Assembly: GCA_965228695.1 (NCBI GenBank)
Contig: CBDDIB010000002.1
Location: 744,001-808,000, forward strand
Direction of reading: 5' to 3'
DNA: 64,000 bases
From: JAJFJD01 sp965228695
Lineage (GTDB): Bacteria > Pseudomonadota > Alphaproteobacteria > UBA8366
The position numbers and the translations under genes were made by a program. Below are positions 33,396-42,902 of this stretch, piece after piece. Every line of letters starts with the position of its first letter. Within the stretch, counting starts at the first letter, position 1. Under the pieces are notes generated by a model. The model made no database searches and was not told the origin of the DNA. It saw only the letters and a program-made list of their open reading frames with translations.

Positions 33396-35420
33396 TTACG
33401 GCCCCGGTGCAGTCAGATGGTCGCGCAAGGCCGCAGGGTCGGTGATCGGCGCGGAACACGTCATGTCGGCACAGACATAGGCCGCGGGCTTGCCGTCCAC
33501 CAAACCCTTGCCTGCCGCCGGATGGCCGCCCGCCAACGCCTGGTCCGGCGCAAGCAGCGTCAGCACCCGGTTCGGCAGGGAGATGCGCCGCACCACGTCG
33601 CGGAGGGCGATGGTCGCCGGGTCCGATCCGTCGCCGACGATGACGATCTGTTGCGCCGACTGCAGCAACTCGGCGCCGTTCAGCAGGCTGGAGAGCGGGA
33701 AGAAATTTCGCTGCACCTCGCCGGAGAATCCGCCGATCAGGGCTTCCGCCTTCGCCCGGTAGGTATCGTCGCCGGTCAGGTGGTAAAGCCGCGCGAAAAC
33801 GCCGACCAACACGCCGTTGCCGGCGGGCACGGCGTTGTCGTTGGCGTGCTTGCTGCGGGCGATCAAGGATGGCGTGTCGTCGGCGGTGAAGAAATAACCG
33901 GCGGCATCGGGATCGCTGTAATGCGCGTCGACGTCCGCGAGCCAGGCTTTCGCCTGATCGAGATAGGCCGGGTCGCCTTGGATTTCGTAGAGGGCGAGGG
34001 CGGCGCGGCTGAGCGTCGCGTAGTCGTCGAGCGTCGCGGGATGGCGGGCCCGGTCGTCGCGCCAGCTATGCCGCAGCCGGCCGTCGACGGTCATGTCGGT
34101 CTGTACGAAACGGAAGGCGCGGACCGCGGCGTCGATCCAGTCGGCCCGGTCGAAGGTGTCGCCGGCGGTGGCGAGCGCGCCGATCATCAGGCCGTTCCAG
34201 TCCGCCAATACCTTGTCGTCGAGGCCGGGCGGAATGCGCTTGGCGCGCTCGGCGAACAGCAATGCGCGGTCCTCGGCGAGGCGCGCTTCCTCGGCGTCGT
34301 CCAGCAACTCCATGCTGCTCAGGCGGTTGAGGATCGTGTTGCCTTCCCAGTTGCCGAATTGCGTGACGTCGTAGACCGCCTTGAAGGGCGCCGCGCGCTC
34401 GCCCAACAAGGCGTCGATCTCGGCCTCGGTCCAGACGTAGAATTTGCCTTCGACGCCCTCGCTGTCCGCATCGAGGCTGCTGGAGAAGCCGCCCTTCGCC
34501 GTGACCATCTCGCGCAGAACCCATTCGACGGTTTCCGCTGCGCGTTGGGCATAGAGCGGCGCCTGCGTGTCCTGCCAGACCAGGGTCAGCAGATCGAGGA
34601 GCTGCGCGTTGTCGTAGAGCATTTTCTCGAAATGCGGCACGAGCCAGCGGTCGTCGACCGAGTAGCGCGCGAAGCCGCCGCCGACATGATCGTAGATGCC
34701 GCCCTGGCACATGTTGTCGAGCGTGACCGTGACCGCCTGTTTGAACGGCGCGTTGCCGGTGCGTTTCCAGGCGCGCCAGATCTGCTCCATAATCTGCGGC
34801 TGGGGGAATTTCGGGGCGCTGCCGACGCCGCCGCGGAACTGGTCGACATTCTTCGCCAGATGCTCGGCGATCTGATCCAGCATCGCGATCGATACCCCGT
34901 CGCCCGGCGCTGGCTGGGACAGCTTCTCCAGCCCCTCGCGCAGCGCCACCACATTCTTTTCGATCCGCTCGGGCTCGTCGCGGAAAACCTTGGCGACGCT
35001 GTTCAGGACGTCGCCGAAGCCGGGCCGGCCGAAGCGCGGCTCCGGCGGGAAGTAGGTGCCGCCCCAGAACGGCTCGCCGTCCGGGGTCAGGAACATGGTC
35101 AGCGGCCAGCCGCCTTGTTCGCCCATCATCTGCAGCGCCGACTGATAGATGCCGTCGATGTCCGGGCGTTCCTCGCGATCGACCTTGATGTTGACGAACT
35201 GCGTGTTCATCAGGTCGGCGATCGCGTCGTTCTCGAAGCTCTCATGCGCCATGACGTGGCACCAGTGGCAGGCGGCATAGCCGATCGACAGGAGGATCGG
35301 TTTATTCTCGCGTTGCGCACGGGCCAGGGTTTCCTCGTCCCAAGCCATCCAGTGCACGGGATTGTCCTTGTGCTGCAATAGATAGGGGCTGGTTTCCTGT
35401 CCCAGCAGGTTCTCGCTCAT
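33396..35420 (-). CDS. YyaL-like thioredoxin-domain and (alpha/alpha)6 barrel protein
   Basis: 674 residues from the ATG at 35420; upstream codons in the same frame overlap mnmE. The DUF255 thioredoxin-like domain opens with S-P-Y-L-L-Q-H-K-D-N-P-V-H-W at about residues 11-24, with a C-x-x-C in A-A-C-H-W-C-H at about residues 49-55, then an epimerase-like six-hairpin barrel. Function in bacteria is poorly known; the human relative is spermatogenesis protein 20. Lies between ogt and the divergent mnmE, 194 bp away. Confidence 0.9.
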   Translation of the reverse strand: MSENLLGQETSPYLLQHKDNPVHWMAWDEETLARAQRENKPILLSIGYAACHWCHVMAHESFENDAIADLMNTQFVNIKVDREERPDIDGIYQSALQMMGEQGGWPLTMFLTPDGEPFWGGTYFPPEPRFGRPGFGDVLNSVAKVFRDEPERIEKNVVALREGLEKLSQPAPGDGVSIAMLDQIAEHLAKNVDQFRGGVGSAPKFPQPQIMEQIWRAWKRTGNAPFKQAVTVTLDNMCQGGIYDHVGGGFARYSVDDRWLVPHFEKMLYDNAQLLDLLTLVWQDTQAPLYAQRAAETVEWVLREMVTAKGGFSSSLDADSEGVEGKFYVWTEAEIDALLGERAAPFKAVYDVTQFGNWEGNTILNRLSSMELLDDAEEARLAEDRALLFAERAKRIPPGLDDKVLADWNGLMIGALATAGDTFDRADWIDAAVRAFRFVQTDMTVDGRLRHSWRDDRARHPATLDDYATLSRAALALYEIQGDPAYLDQAKAWLADVDAHYSDPDAAGYFFTADDTPSLIARSKHANDNAVPAGNGVLVGVFARLYHLTGDDTYRAKAEALIGGFSGEVQRNFFPLSSLLNGAELLQSAQQIVIVGDGSDPATIALRDVVRRISLPNRVLTLLAPDQALAGGHPAAGKGLVDGKPAAYVCADMTCSAPITDPAALRDHLTAPGP

Positions 35421-35613
35421 GTCGTGCCGTACTCCCCAGCCTCGGTCGCGCGTTGCCGCTCCGTTGCTTCCACAGTAGCTTAGCGCCGGGATGCACACCA
35501 GACGCGCGGATCCGGCGAAGAGCCCCGTTCGGGGCCTGTCCTGAAACAGGATGTAGAGTGAACGGGCCGGGAGTCGAGCGCGTGCCGCGGGACGAAAAAG
35601 GACGCAACCGAGA

Positions 35614-36939
35614 ATGAGCGAGACCATCTACGCTTTGGCCAGTGGCGCCGGCCGCGCGGGCATTGCCGTGCTGCGCCTGTCGGGTCCGGCCGCCGATGCC
35701 GCCTTGTCGGCGCTGTCGGCGGCGCCGCTGCCGCCGCCGCGCCGGGCCACGCGGATTCGCCTGTGCGATCCCGAGGGCGGCGCGCCGCTCGATGACGGGC
35801 TGGCGCTGCGCTTTCCCGGACCGGCGAGCTATACCGGCGAAGATGTGGTCGAGCTGCATATCCATGGCGGCAGCGCGGTGATCGCCGCCGTTTTCGAAGC
35901 GTTGGGCCGGTTGCCGGAATTGCGGTTGGCCGAGCCCGGGGAATTCACGCGCCGCGCGGTGCTCGCCGGTAAGATGGACCTGACCGCGGCGGAAGGCTTG
36001 ATCGATTTGATCGACGCGGAGACCGAGGCGCAGCGGAAACAGGCGCTGCGACAGGCGGACGGCGCGTTGGGGGCGTTGTATGACGATTGGCGCGAACGCG
36101 TGGTGCCGGCCTTGGCGCACCTGGAAGCGGCGATCGATTTTCCCGACGAGGATCTGCCGGAAAACCTCGCCGCGAAAATAAAGCCGGTGCTGACGGCGCT
36201 GAAAGTGGAAATGAGCGCCCATCTCGACGACAGCCGGCGCGGCGAGCGGCTGCGGCAGGGGGTGCAGGTCGCCATCGTCGGGCCGCCGAATGCCGGCAAA
36301 TCCAGCCTCTTGAACGCCCTGGCGCAGCGGGATGCCGCGATCGTGTCGGCGACCGCCGGGACCACCCGGGATGTCATCGAGGTGCGGCTCGATCTCGGCG
36401 GGTTCCCGGTTCTGGCGGCGGATACGGCTGGACTCCGAGAAGCGCGCGATGAGATTGAGGCCGAGGGCATTCGCCGGGCGCGGCGTTGGGCCGGGGCAGC
36501 GGATTTGAAAATCGCGGTTTTTGCGGCAGATGATCGGCCGGCGGCCCGGGAGGCGGCCGAGATGGTGGATGGCGACACGGTGGTCGTCCTGAATAAGGTG
36601 GATTTGGGAGCGCCGGACTGGGCCCCGCCGCCGGCGCTGGGGTGTTTCCCGGTCTCGGTGGCGACTGGGCAGGGGGTCGACGCGCTGGTGGAGGGATTGA
36701 CCCGGGCGGTGGCCGACCGGGCCTCTGTCGGGGCGGCCCCGTTGATGACGCGGGCGCGGCATAGGGCGGCGGTCACGGACTGCGTGGTGGCGCTGGACCG
36801 GGCCATGGTGGCGGCGCTGCCGGAACTCGCGGCGGAGGATCTGCGGCTTGCCGTCCGCGCGCTGGGCCGGATGACGGGTGCGGTGGACGTCGAGGATTTG
36901 CTGGATGTGATTTTCCGGGATTTCTGCATCGGAAAATAG
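35614..36939 (+). CDS. mnmE: tRNA modification GTPase MnmE
   Basis: 441 residues. The N-terminal tetrahydrofolate-binding domain holds A-S-G-A-G-R-A-G-I-A, the G domain has P-P-N-A-G-K-S-S (G1), D-T-A-G (G3) and N-K-V-D (G4), and the protein ends in the C-I-G-K signature that is essential for the modification reaction. With MnmG it makes the cmnm5 group at wobble uridine 34. Starts the rightward mnmE-mnmG-rsmG-parAB run. Confidence 0.97.
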   Translation: MSETIYALASGAGRAGIAVLRLSGPAADAALSALSAAPLPPPRRATRIRLCDPEGGAPLDDGLALRFPGPASYTGEDVVELHIHGGSAVIAAVFEALGRLPELRLAEPGEFTRRAVLAGKMDLTAAEGLIDLIDAETEAQRKQALRQADGALGALYDDWRERVVPALAHLEAAIDFPDEDLPENLAAKIKPVLTALKVEMSAHLDDSRRGERLRQGVQVAIVGPPNAGKSSLLNALAQRDAAIVSATAGTTRDVIEVRLDLGGFPVLAADTAGLREARDEIEAEGIRRARRWAGAADLKIAVFAADDRPAAREAAEMVDGDTVVVLNKVDLGAPDWAPPPALGCFPVSVATGQGVDALVEGLTRAVADRASVGAAPLMTRARHRAAVTDCVVALDRAMVAALPELAAEDLRLAVRALGRMTGAVDVEDLLDVIFRDFCIGK

Positions 36940-36955
36940 GCGTCCTGCCGAACGA

Positions 36956-36971
36956 TGTTTCACGTGAAACA
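36956..36971. promoter_or_regulatory. parS: parS site 1
   Basis: TGTTTCACGTGAAACA, the exact 16-bp parS palindrome bound by ParB, in the mnmE-mnmG gap. It lies about 10.5 kb to the right of the putative origin and 3.4 kb left of parB. Confidence 0.95.
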
Positions 36972-37043
36972 TTCCGGCGGCGCGACCGTATCGTCCTTTC
37001 GGAGGCTTTGACTTCCGCCGGGCTCGCCCCTACATTCCGCGCC

Positions 37044-38939
37044 ATGAACGCACAGCGGACATCGATGAACGGCACCAAGGGCTGGGACGTGATCGTCGTG
37101 GGCGGCGGCCATGCGGGTTGCGAGGCTGCGGCGGCGGCGGCGCGATTCGGCGCGGCCACGTTGCTGGTCACCCACAAGCTGGAGACCATCGGCGAGATGT
37201 CCTGCAATCCCGCCATCGGCGGCCTGGCCAAGGGCCACCTGGTGCGGGAAATCGACGCGCTGGACGGCGTCATGGGCCGGGTGATCGACCGGGCCGGCAT
37301 CCAGTTCCGCATCCTGAACCGGAGCAAGGGTCCCGCCGTTCAGGGGCCGCGCGCGCAGGCCGACCGCAAGCTGTACCGGACCGCGATGCAGGCGGTTTTG
37401 GCCGACCAGGAAAATCTCGAAATCCGGGCCGCCAGCGTCGAGGACTTGATCCTGACGCCGGAAGGCCGGGTTGCAGGCATTCTGACGGCGGATGGGGAGG
37501 CGCTGCGGGCGCCCCGGGTGGTGTTGACCACCGGCACCTTCCTGCGCGGCATGATCCATCTCGGTGCGGAGCGCACCCCGGCCGGGCGGGTCGGCGATGC
37601 GGCGTCCTATGGCCTGTCGGCGACCCTGGACAAGGCCGGCTTCGCGTTGGGGCGACTCAAGACCGGCACCCCGCCGCGCCTCGACGGCCGGACGATCGAT
37701 TGGGGCGGGCTGGCGGTCCAGCCGGGCGACGATCCGCCCGTGCCCTTTTCCTATATGACCACGCGGATCGAGACACCGCAGATCCCCTGCCATATCACCT
37801 ACACCTGCCCGGAAGGGCATGATCTGATCCGCGCCAATCTCGACCGGGCGCCGATCTATTCCGGACAGATCGCCGGAACCGGGCCGCGCTATTGTCCGTC
37901 GATCGAAGACAAGGTCGTCCGGTTCGCCGATAAGAGCCGGCACCAGATTTTTCTGGAGCCGGAAGGGCTGGACGACCACACGGTCTATCCCAACGGCATC
38001 TCCACGTCGCTGCCGCGCGATGTCCAGGCGGGCCTGATTAAAACAATTCCTGGTCTGGAGCGTGCAAAAATAATTCGCCCGGGCTATGCCATCGAGTACG
38101 ATTTCGTCGATCCGCGGGAGCTGCATTCGACCCTGGAAACGAAAAAAATTCCGGGCCTGTACTTCGCCGGACAAATAAATGGCACGACCGGATACGAGGA
38201 GGCCGCGGCCCAAGGATTGATGGCCGGGCTCAATGCGGCGGTGGCGGCCGCCGATGGGAGCCCCTTGGTGCTCGATCGGGCGGACGCCTATATCGGTGTG
38301 CTGATCGACGATTTGGTCACCAAGGGCACGCGCGAGCCCTATCGGATGTTCACCTCGCGCGCCGAGTACCGTCTCAAATTGCGCGCCGATAACGCGGACC
38401 AGCGCCTCTCGCCGGTGGGGCAAAAGGTCGGCTGCCTGTCGCCGGACCGGGAACGGCATTGGGCCGCCAAGCGGGACGCTCTGGCGGCGGCACGGGGGCG
38501 GGCGTCGGCCCTGCGCGCGAGCCCCAACCAGCTGGCCAAACACGGGATCGAGGTCAGCCGGGACGGCGCTTTGCGGACGGCGATGGAGCTGCTGGCCTTC
38601 CCCAACATCGACCTCGAAACCCTGGCCGGTGTTTGGCCGGAACTGGCCGGCGTGCCGGCGGACATCCGGGCGCAGCTCGAAATCGATGCCCTTTACGCCA
38701 GTTACATCGAACGGCAGGACGCGGACATTCGGGCTTATCGCCGGGACGAAGCCTTGCGGCTGCCGGCGGATCTGGACTACGCCGCGGTGGGCAGCCTGTC
38801 GACGGAGGTCCGGGAGAAACTGATCGAGGCCCGGCCGGCGACCTTGGGAGCCGCGTCGCGAATTTCCGGGGTGACACCGGCCGCGCTGGTGGCGCTGCTG
38901 CGGCATGTCAGACGGGACCGGCCGGCCGTTGGCCGCTGA
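37044..38939 (+). CDS. mnmG: tRNA uridine 5-carboxymethylaminomethyl modification enzyme MnmG
   Basis: 631 residues. FAD dinucleotide motif V-V-G-G-G-H-A-G-C-E at about residues 14-23 and the MnmG signatures N-P-A-I-G-G-L-A-K-G-H and G-P-A-V-Q-G-P-R are present. The start is uncertain: the ATG at 37044 has no clear ribosome-binding site, and a second ATG lies at 37065. Partner of MnmE. The stop runs 35 bp into rsmG, so the two are coupled. Confidence 0.97.
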   Translation: MNAQRTSMNGTKGWDVIVVGGGHAGCEAAAAAARFGAATLLVTHKLETIGEMSCNPAIGGLAKGHLVREIDALDGVMGRVIDRAGIQFRILNRSKGPAVQGPRAQADRKLYRTAMQAVLADQENLEIRAASVEDLILTPEGRVAGILTADGEALRAPRVVLTTGTFLRGMIHLGAERTPAGRVGDAASYGLSATLDKAGFALGRLKTGTPPRLDGRTIDWGGLAVQPGDDPPVPFSYMTTRIETPQIPCHITYTCPEGHDLIRANLDRAPIYSGQIAGTGPRYCPSIEDKVVRFADKSRHQIFLEPEGLDDHTVYPNGISTSLPRDVQAGLIKTIPGLERAKIIRPGYAIEYDFVDPRELHSTLETKKIPGLYFAGQINGTTGYEEAAAQGLMAGLNAAVAAADGSPLVLDRADAYIGVLIDDLVTKGTREPYRMFTSRAEYRLKLRADNADQRLSPVGQKVGCLSPDRERHWAAKRDALAAARGRASALRASPNQLAKHGIEVSRDGALRTAMELLAFPNIDLETLAGVWPELAGVPADIRAQLEIDALYASYIERQDADIRAYRRDEALRLPADLDYAAVGSLSTEVREKLIEARPATLGAASRISGVTPAALVALLRHVRRDRPAVGR

Positions 38940-39547
38940 CCCGCTCACCCCCGACGCCTTCGCCGAGGCCTGCGATGTTTCACGTGAAACACTGGCCCGG
39001 CTTCAGACCTATGTGGGCCTGCTGCGGCGCTGGCAGAAGGCGATCAACCTGGTCAGCCGGGAGTCGCTGAACGATGTCTGGCGGCGGCATGTCTGGGATT
39101 CGGCCCAACTCCTGCCGCATATTCCTGATCCCGCTGCGCCGATCTTGGACATTGGCAGCGGCGCGGGCTTTCCCGGCCTTATTCTCGCCATTCTGGGGGC
39201 GGAGGATGTCACCCTGGTGGATTCCGATGCCCGGAAAGGGAGCTTCCTGCGCGAGGTCGCCCGGCAGACCGGCGCCCCGGCCACGGTCCTGACTGGCCGG
39301 GTCGAGGCGATGTCTGAAAAGATCGACCCGCCGGCGGTTATAACCGCGCGGGCTGTCGCGTCTTTACCTTTGCTTTTAGATACGATTAAATTATATATAA
39401 GACCCAATACAGTCTGTTTCTTCCACAAAGGACGCCAGGCTGATGCGGAAATCGAAGCCGCCCAAAAGGACTGGCGGTTCACCGTTTCAAGAATTCCGAG
39501 CCAAACCGACGCCTCGGGCGTCATAGTACGGTTAGAGGATATTGCGC

Positions 39548-39555
<8 letters not shown>
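38905..39555 (+). CDS. rsmG: 16S rRNA (guanine527-N7)-methyltransferase RsmG
   Basis: 216 residues. Motif I L-D-I-G-S-G-A-G-F-P-G binds S-adenosylmethionine; N-L-V-S before it and the downstream R-A-V-A-S complete the family pattern. It methylates G527 of 16S rRNA. A perfect parS palindrome is embedded in its coding sequence, encoding V-S-R-E-T. The 3' end overlaps parA by 8 bp. Confidence 0.96.
38976..38991. promoter_or_regulatory. parS: parS site 2, inside rsmG
   Basis: A second exact TGTTTCACGTGAAACA, 2,020 bp from the first and within codons of rsmG, 1.4 kb before parB. Confidence 0.95.
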
Positions 39556-40395
<840 letters not shown>

Positions 40396-40396
<1 letters not shown>

Positions 40397-41295
40397 TGGC
40401 GGCGGCGGACGACAGCAAGAAACGCGGGCTCGGCCGGGGCCTGTCCGCGCTGTTCGGCGAAGAAGCCGCAGTCAACGAGGCGACCACGCCGTCGGCCGGC
40501 GGCGACGGCGTGCGGCATATGCCGGTCGGCGATCTTCGGCCGGGCAAGTACCAGCCGCGCCAACATTTCGACGACGAGAGCCTTGCCGGTCTGGCGGACT
40601 CGATCCGCGAAAAGGGGGTGCTGGAACCGATCCTGATCCGCGCGCGTCCGGGCGGCGAGGGCTACGAGATCATCGCCGGCGAACGCCGCTGGCGCGCCGC
40701 GCAGTTGGCGAAGCTGCACGAAGTGCCGGTCCTGCTGCGCGACTTTTCCGACCGGGATGCGCTCGAAATCGCGCTGATCGAGAATATCCACCGCGACGAT
40801 TTGTCGGCGCTGGAAGAGGCCGAGGCCTACAAGCGGCTGATCGACGAATTCGAGCACACGCAAGACGCCCTCGCGAAAGCGATCGGCAAGAGCCGGAGTC
40901 ATGTCGCCAACACGCTGCGGCTGCTCGGCCTGCCCGACCCGGTGAAAGCGCAGATCCGCGAGGGTGCGCTGAGCGCCGGCCACGCGCGCGCGCTGTTGAC
41001 CGCCGAGAATGTCGAGTCGCTGGCGCAGGAGGTCGTGAAGAAGGGCCTCAACGTCCGGCAGACGGAACGGCTGGCGCGGCGCGGCAAGCCGAGCGCGACC
41101 GGTCGGCCGCGCGGCCGCCCGCCGAAGCCGGCCAAGGACCCCAACACGGCGGCGCTGGAACGCGACCTTGCCGCCATGCTCGGTCTGCGGGTGTCGATCG
41201 AGGAACGCGGCGAGGGTGGCCAGCTCGCAATTCACTACGAGACACTCGAACAGCTCGACGATCTGCTGCAGCGGCTGTCCGGCGGCGACGGCTAA
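40396..41295 (+). CDS. parB: chromosome partitioning protein ParB
   Basis: 299 residues from the ATG at 40396 in a TGATG overlap with parA. N-terminal K-R-G-L-G-R-G-L-S-A-L-F, box II G-E-R-R-W-R-A-A of the CTP-binding fold, and the parS-reading helix-turn-helix (L-A-K-A-I-G-K-S-R-S-H-V-A-N) are clear. It loads at the two parS sites nearby and spreads as a CTP-dependent clamp. Confidence 0.97.
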
Positions 41296-41329
41296 GCGCC
41301 GAGAAATCAGATAATTCGAACAGTTCCGC

Positions 41330-42361
41330 TTAGGCGCGGCGGCCCCGCTGCGCCAGCGCGGCAATCTGCATCAGGGCCCGGCCGCACACGGCCGAGTCCG
41401 GCATGCCGGTCGTCTTGCAACCGCGCTCGGCGGCCAACGCGATGTCCAGCGCGCGGGCGATGCGCGCGCCGGGCCACGCGCCGAGCTGCCGGCGGAATTG
41501 CGTCTGCCGTTTGAAGAAGACCGGCGGGCGCAGGGATTTCATCGCGCGGTCCGGCTGCTCGCCCGATGCGACCTTGTCCGCGGCGACCTGAAGCCGCAGA
41601 AGATGCCGCGCCACAGCGCGCAGGATCGCGACCGACGCCTGACCTTCTTGCAGGCTGCGATTCAGCGTCCGGTCGACCGCGGCGATATCGCCGTCGGCGG
41701 TGGCATAGACCAGATCGTCCAGCGTCAACGCCGCGCTGTCGCCGACCACGGCGATCGCGTCGTCCAACGTAACCTGGCCCGTGCCGTGCGCGTACAGCGT
41801 CAATTTCTCGAGTTCGGACCGGCTGATACCCCGGTCGGACCCGAGGTTTTCGGAAAGATACGCGACCGCCTCGGGCGCCGCGGTAAGCGAGGCGCCGCCC
41901 AGAATATCGTGGATCAGCCGGTCCAGGTCGCGGGAGTCGTCGGAGTAACAAGGCAGTGCGGCGAGCGACGCCTCGGCCTCGAACAGTTTGCGCAGCGCCG
42001 AGCGCGGGCCGAGGTCACCGGCCTGTAGGACAACCAGACTGTCGGCGGCCGGCATTTCGAGCATATTCTTGACGGCGGCCGCCAGGCCGTCCGTACCGTC
42101 CCGCACGCGTACAACGCGCCGGCCGCCGGTCAGCGCCATCGCGGCCGCCTCGTCGGCCAGCCGCGCCGGATCCGACGTGATCGAGTCGGCCGCCAAATCC
42201 GCCACCAGAAAAGGATCCGACAGGTCCGGCACGACCGATTTGGCCAGTGTTTCGGCCCGTTCCCGGACCAGCCCGGTGTCCGGCCCATAGACCAGTACGG
42301 CCCGGACCGCCGGGTCGGGCGCGCGGACGAAGGCGTCGGCCTTAGCGGCGGCGATTTTCAC
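41330..42361 (-). CDS. holA: DNA polymerase III delta subunit
   Basis: 343 residues. The N-terminal V-Y-G-P-D-T-G-L-V-R-E-R, the central R-V-V-R-V-R-D and the C-terminal helical collar are typical of HolA, the clamp-loader subunit that opens the beta clamp. It overlaps lptE by 20 bp and is convergent with parB (34 bp gap, no clear terminator). Confidence 0.93.
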   Translation of the reverse strand: MKIAAAKADAFVRAPDPAVRAVLVYGPDTGLVRERAETLAKSVVPDLSDPFLVADLAADSITSDPARLADEAAAMALTGGRRVVRVRDGTDGLAAAVKNMLEMPAADSLVVLQAGDLGPRSALRKLFEAEASLAALPCYSDDSRDLDRLIHDILGGASLTAAPEAVAYLSENLGSDRGISRSELEKLTLYAHGTGQVTLDDAIAVVGDSAALTLDDLVYATADGDIAAVDRTLNRSLQEGQASVAILRAVARHLLRLQVAADKVASGEQPDRAMKSLRPPVFFKRQTQFRRQLGAWPGARIARALDIALAAERGCKTTGMPDSAVCGRALMQIAALAQRGRRA

Positions 42362-42902
42362 GGCGGGTGTCCTGTTGACGCAGGCGCGAGAGGTGTACGC
42401 CGACCCGCAGCTTGATCGCGTCGCTCAATTCCCGGATCGCGCGGTCGGCCGCATCGGTCTCGGCGCTGAGCGTGGCGAATTCCGAATCGACGATATTGTA
42501 GGAATTGACCGACCGTTCCGAGCCGGTGAGGACTTCGTCGTTTCTGGCGATGGCGCGCAACACGAAACTCGCGCTGACGGTCAGGCGCGCCCGCGTCGCG
42601 TCGTCGGTAATCTGAATGCCGGTCTCTTCCTTGCCCACGCCCATGGTGATGTTCAGCGTGTGGCTCGGTTGCAGTGGCCTGCCGTTCGGGTTGAACCGGT
42701 CGAGCAGCAGATTGTGAAACTTCTGCGCCAGACGGTCGTTTTCCCGCTTCTCGGTCCTGATGTTGGCGATCTTGATGCGCCCCAGGTCGTCCCCGATCGC
42801 GCCGCCCGCGGGATGTTTCTGATACAGCGGCTGGAAGCCGCAGGCGGACAACGCCAGCAGGACGGCGGCGCAAAGGACCGCGCGATGTCTAGAGGACCAC
42901 AT
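42342..42902 (-). CDS. lptE: LPS-assembly lipoprotein LptE
   Basis: 186 residues. Signal peptide with lipobox L-S-A-C-G at about residues 18-22, then the family pattern C-G-F-Q-P-L-Y. LptE plugs the LptD barrel and delivers lipopolysaccharide to the outer leaflet. Placed between leuS (14-bp overlap) and holA, the arrangement also found in E. coli and many proteobacteria. Confidence 0.93.
   Translation of the reverse strand: MWSSRHRAVLCAAVLLALSACGFQPLYQKHPAGGAIGDDLGRIKIANIRTEKRENDRLAQKFHNLLLDRFNPNGRPLQPSHTLNITMGVGKEETGIQITDDATRARLTVSASFVLRAIARNDEVLTGSERSVNSYNIVDSEFATLSAETDAADRAIRELSDAIKLRVGVHLSRLRQQDTRRENRRR

Noticed and set aside
33417..35381. 654-residue plus-strand frame opposite the thioredoxin-domain gene
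   Set aside because: Composition is typical of an antisense shadow and the minus strand encodes a recognisable protein over the same span.
36960..38948. 662-residue minus-strand frame opposite mnmG
   Set aside because: Antisense shadow; mnmG is unmistakable on the plus strand.
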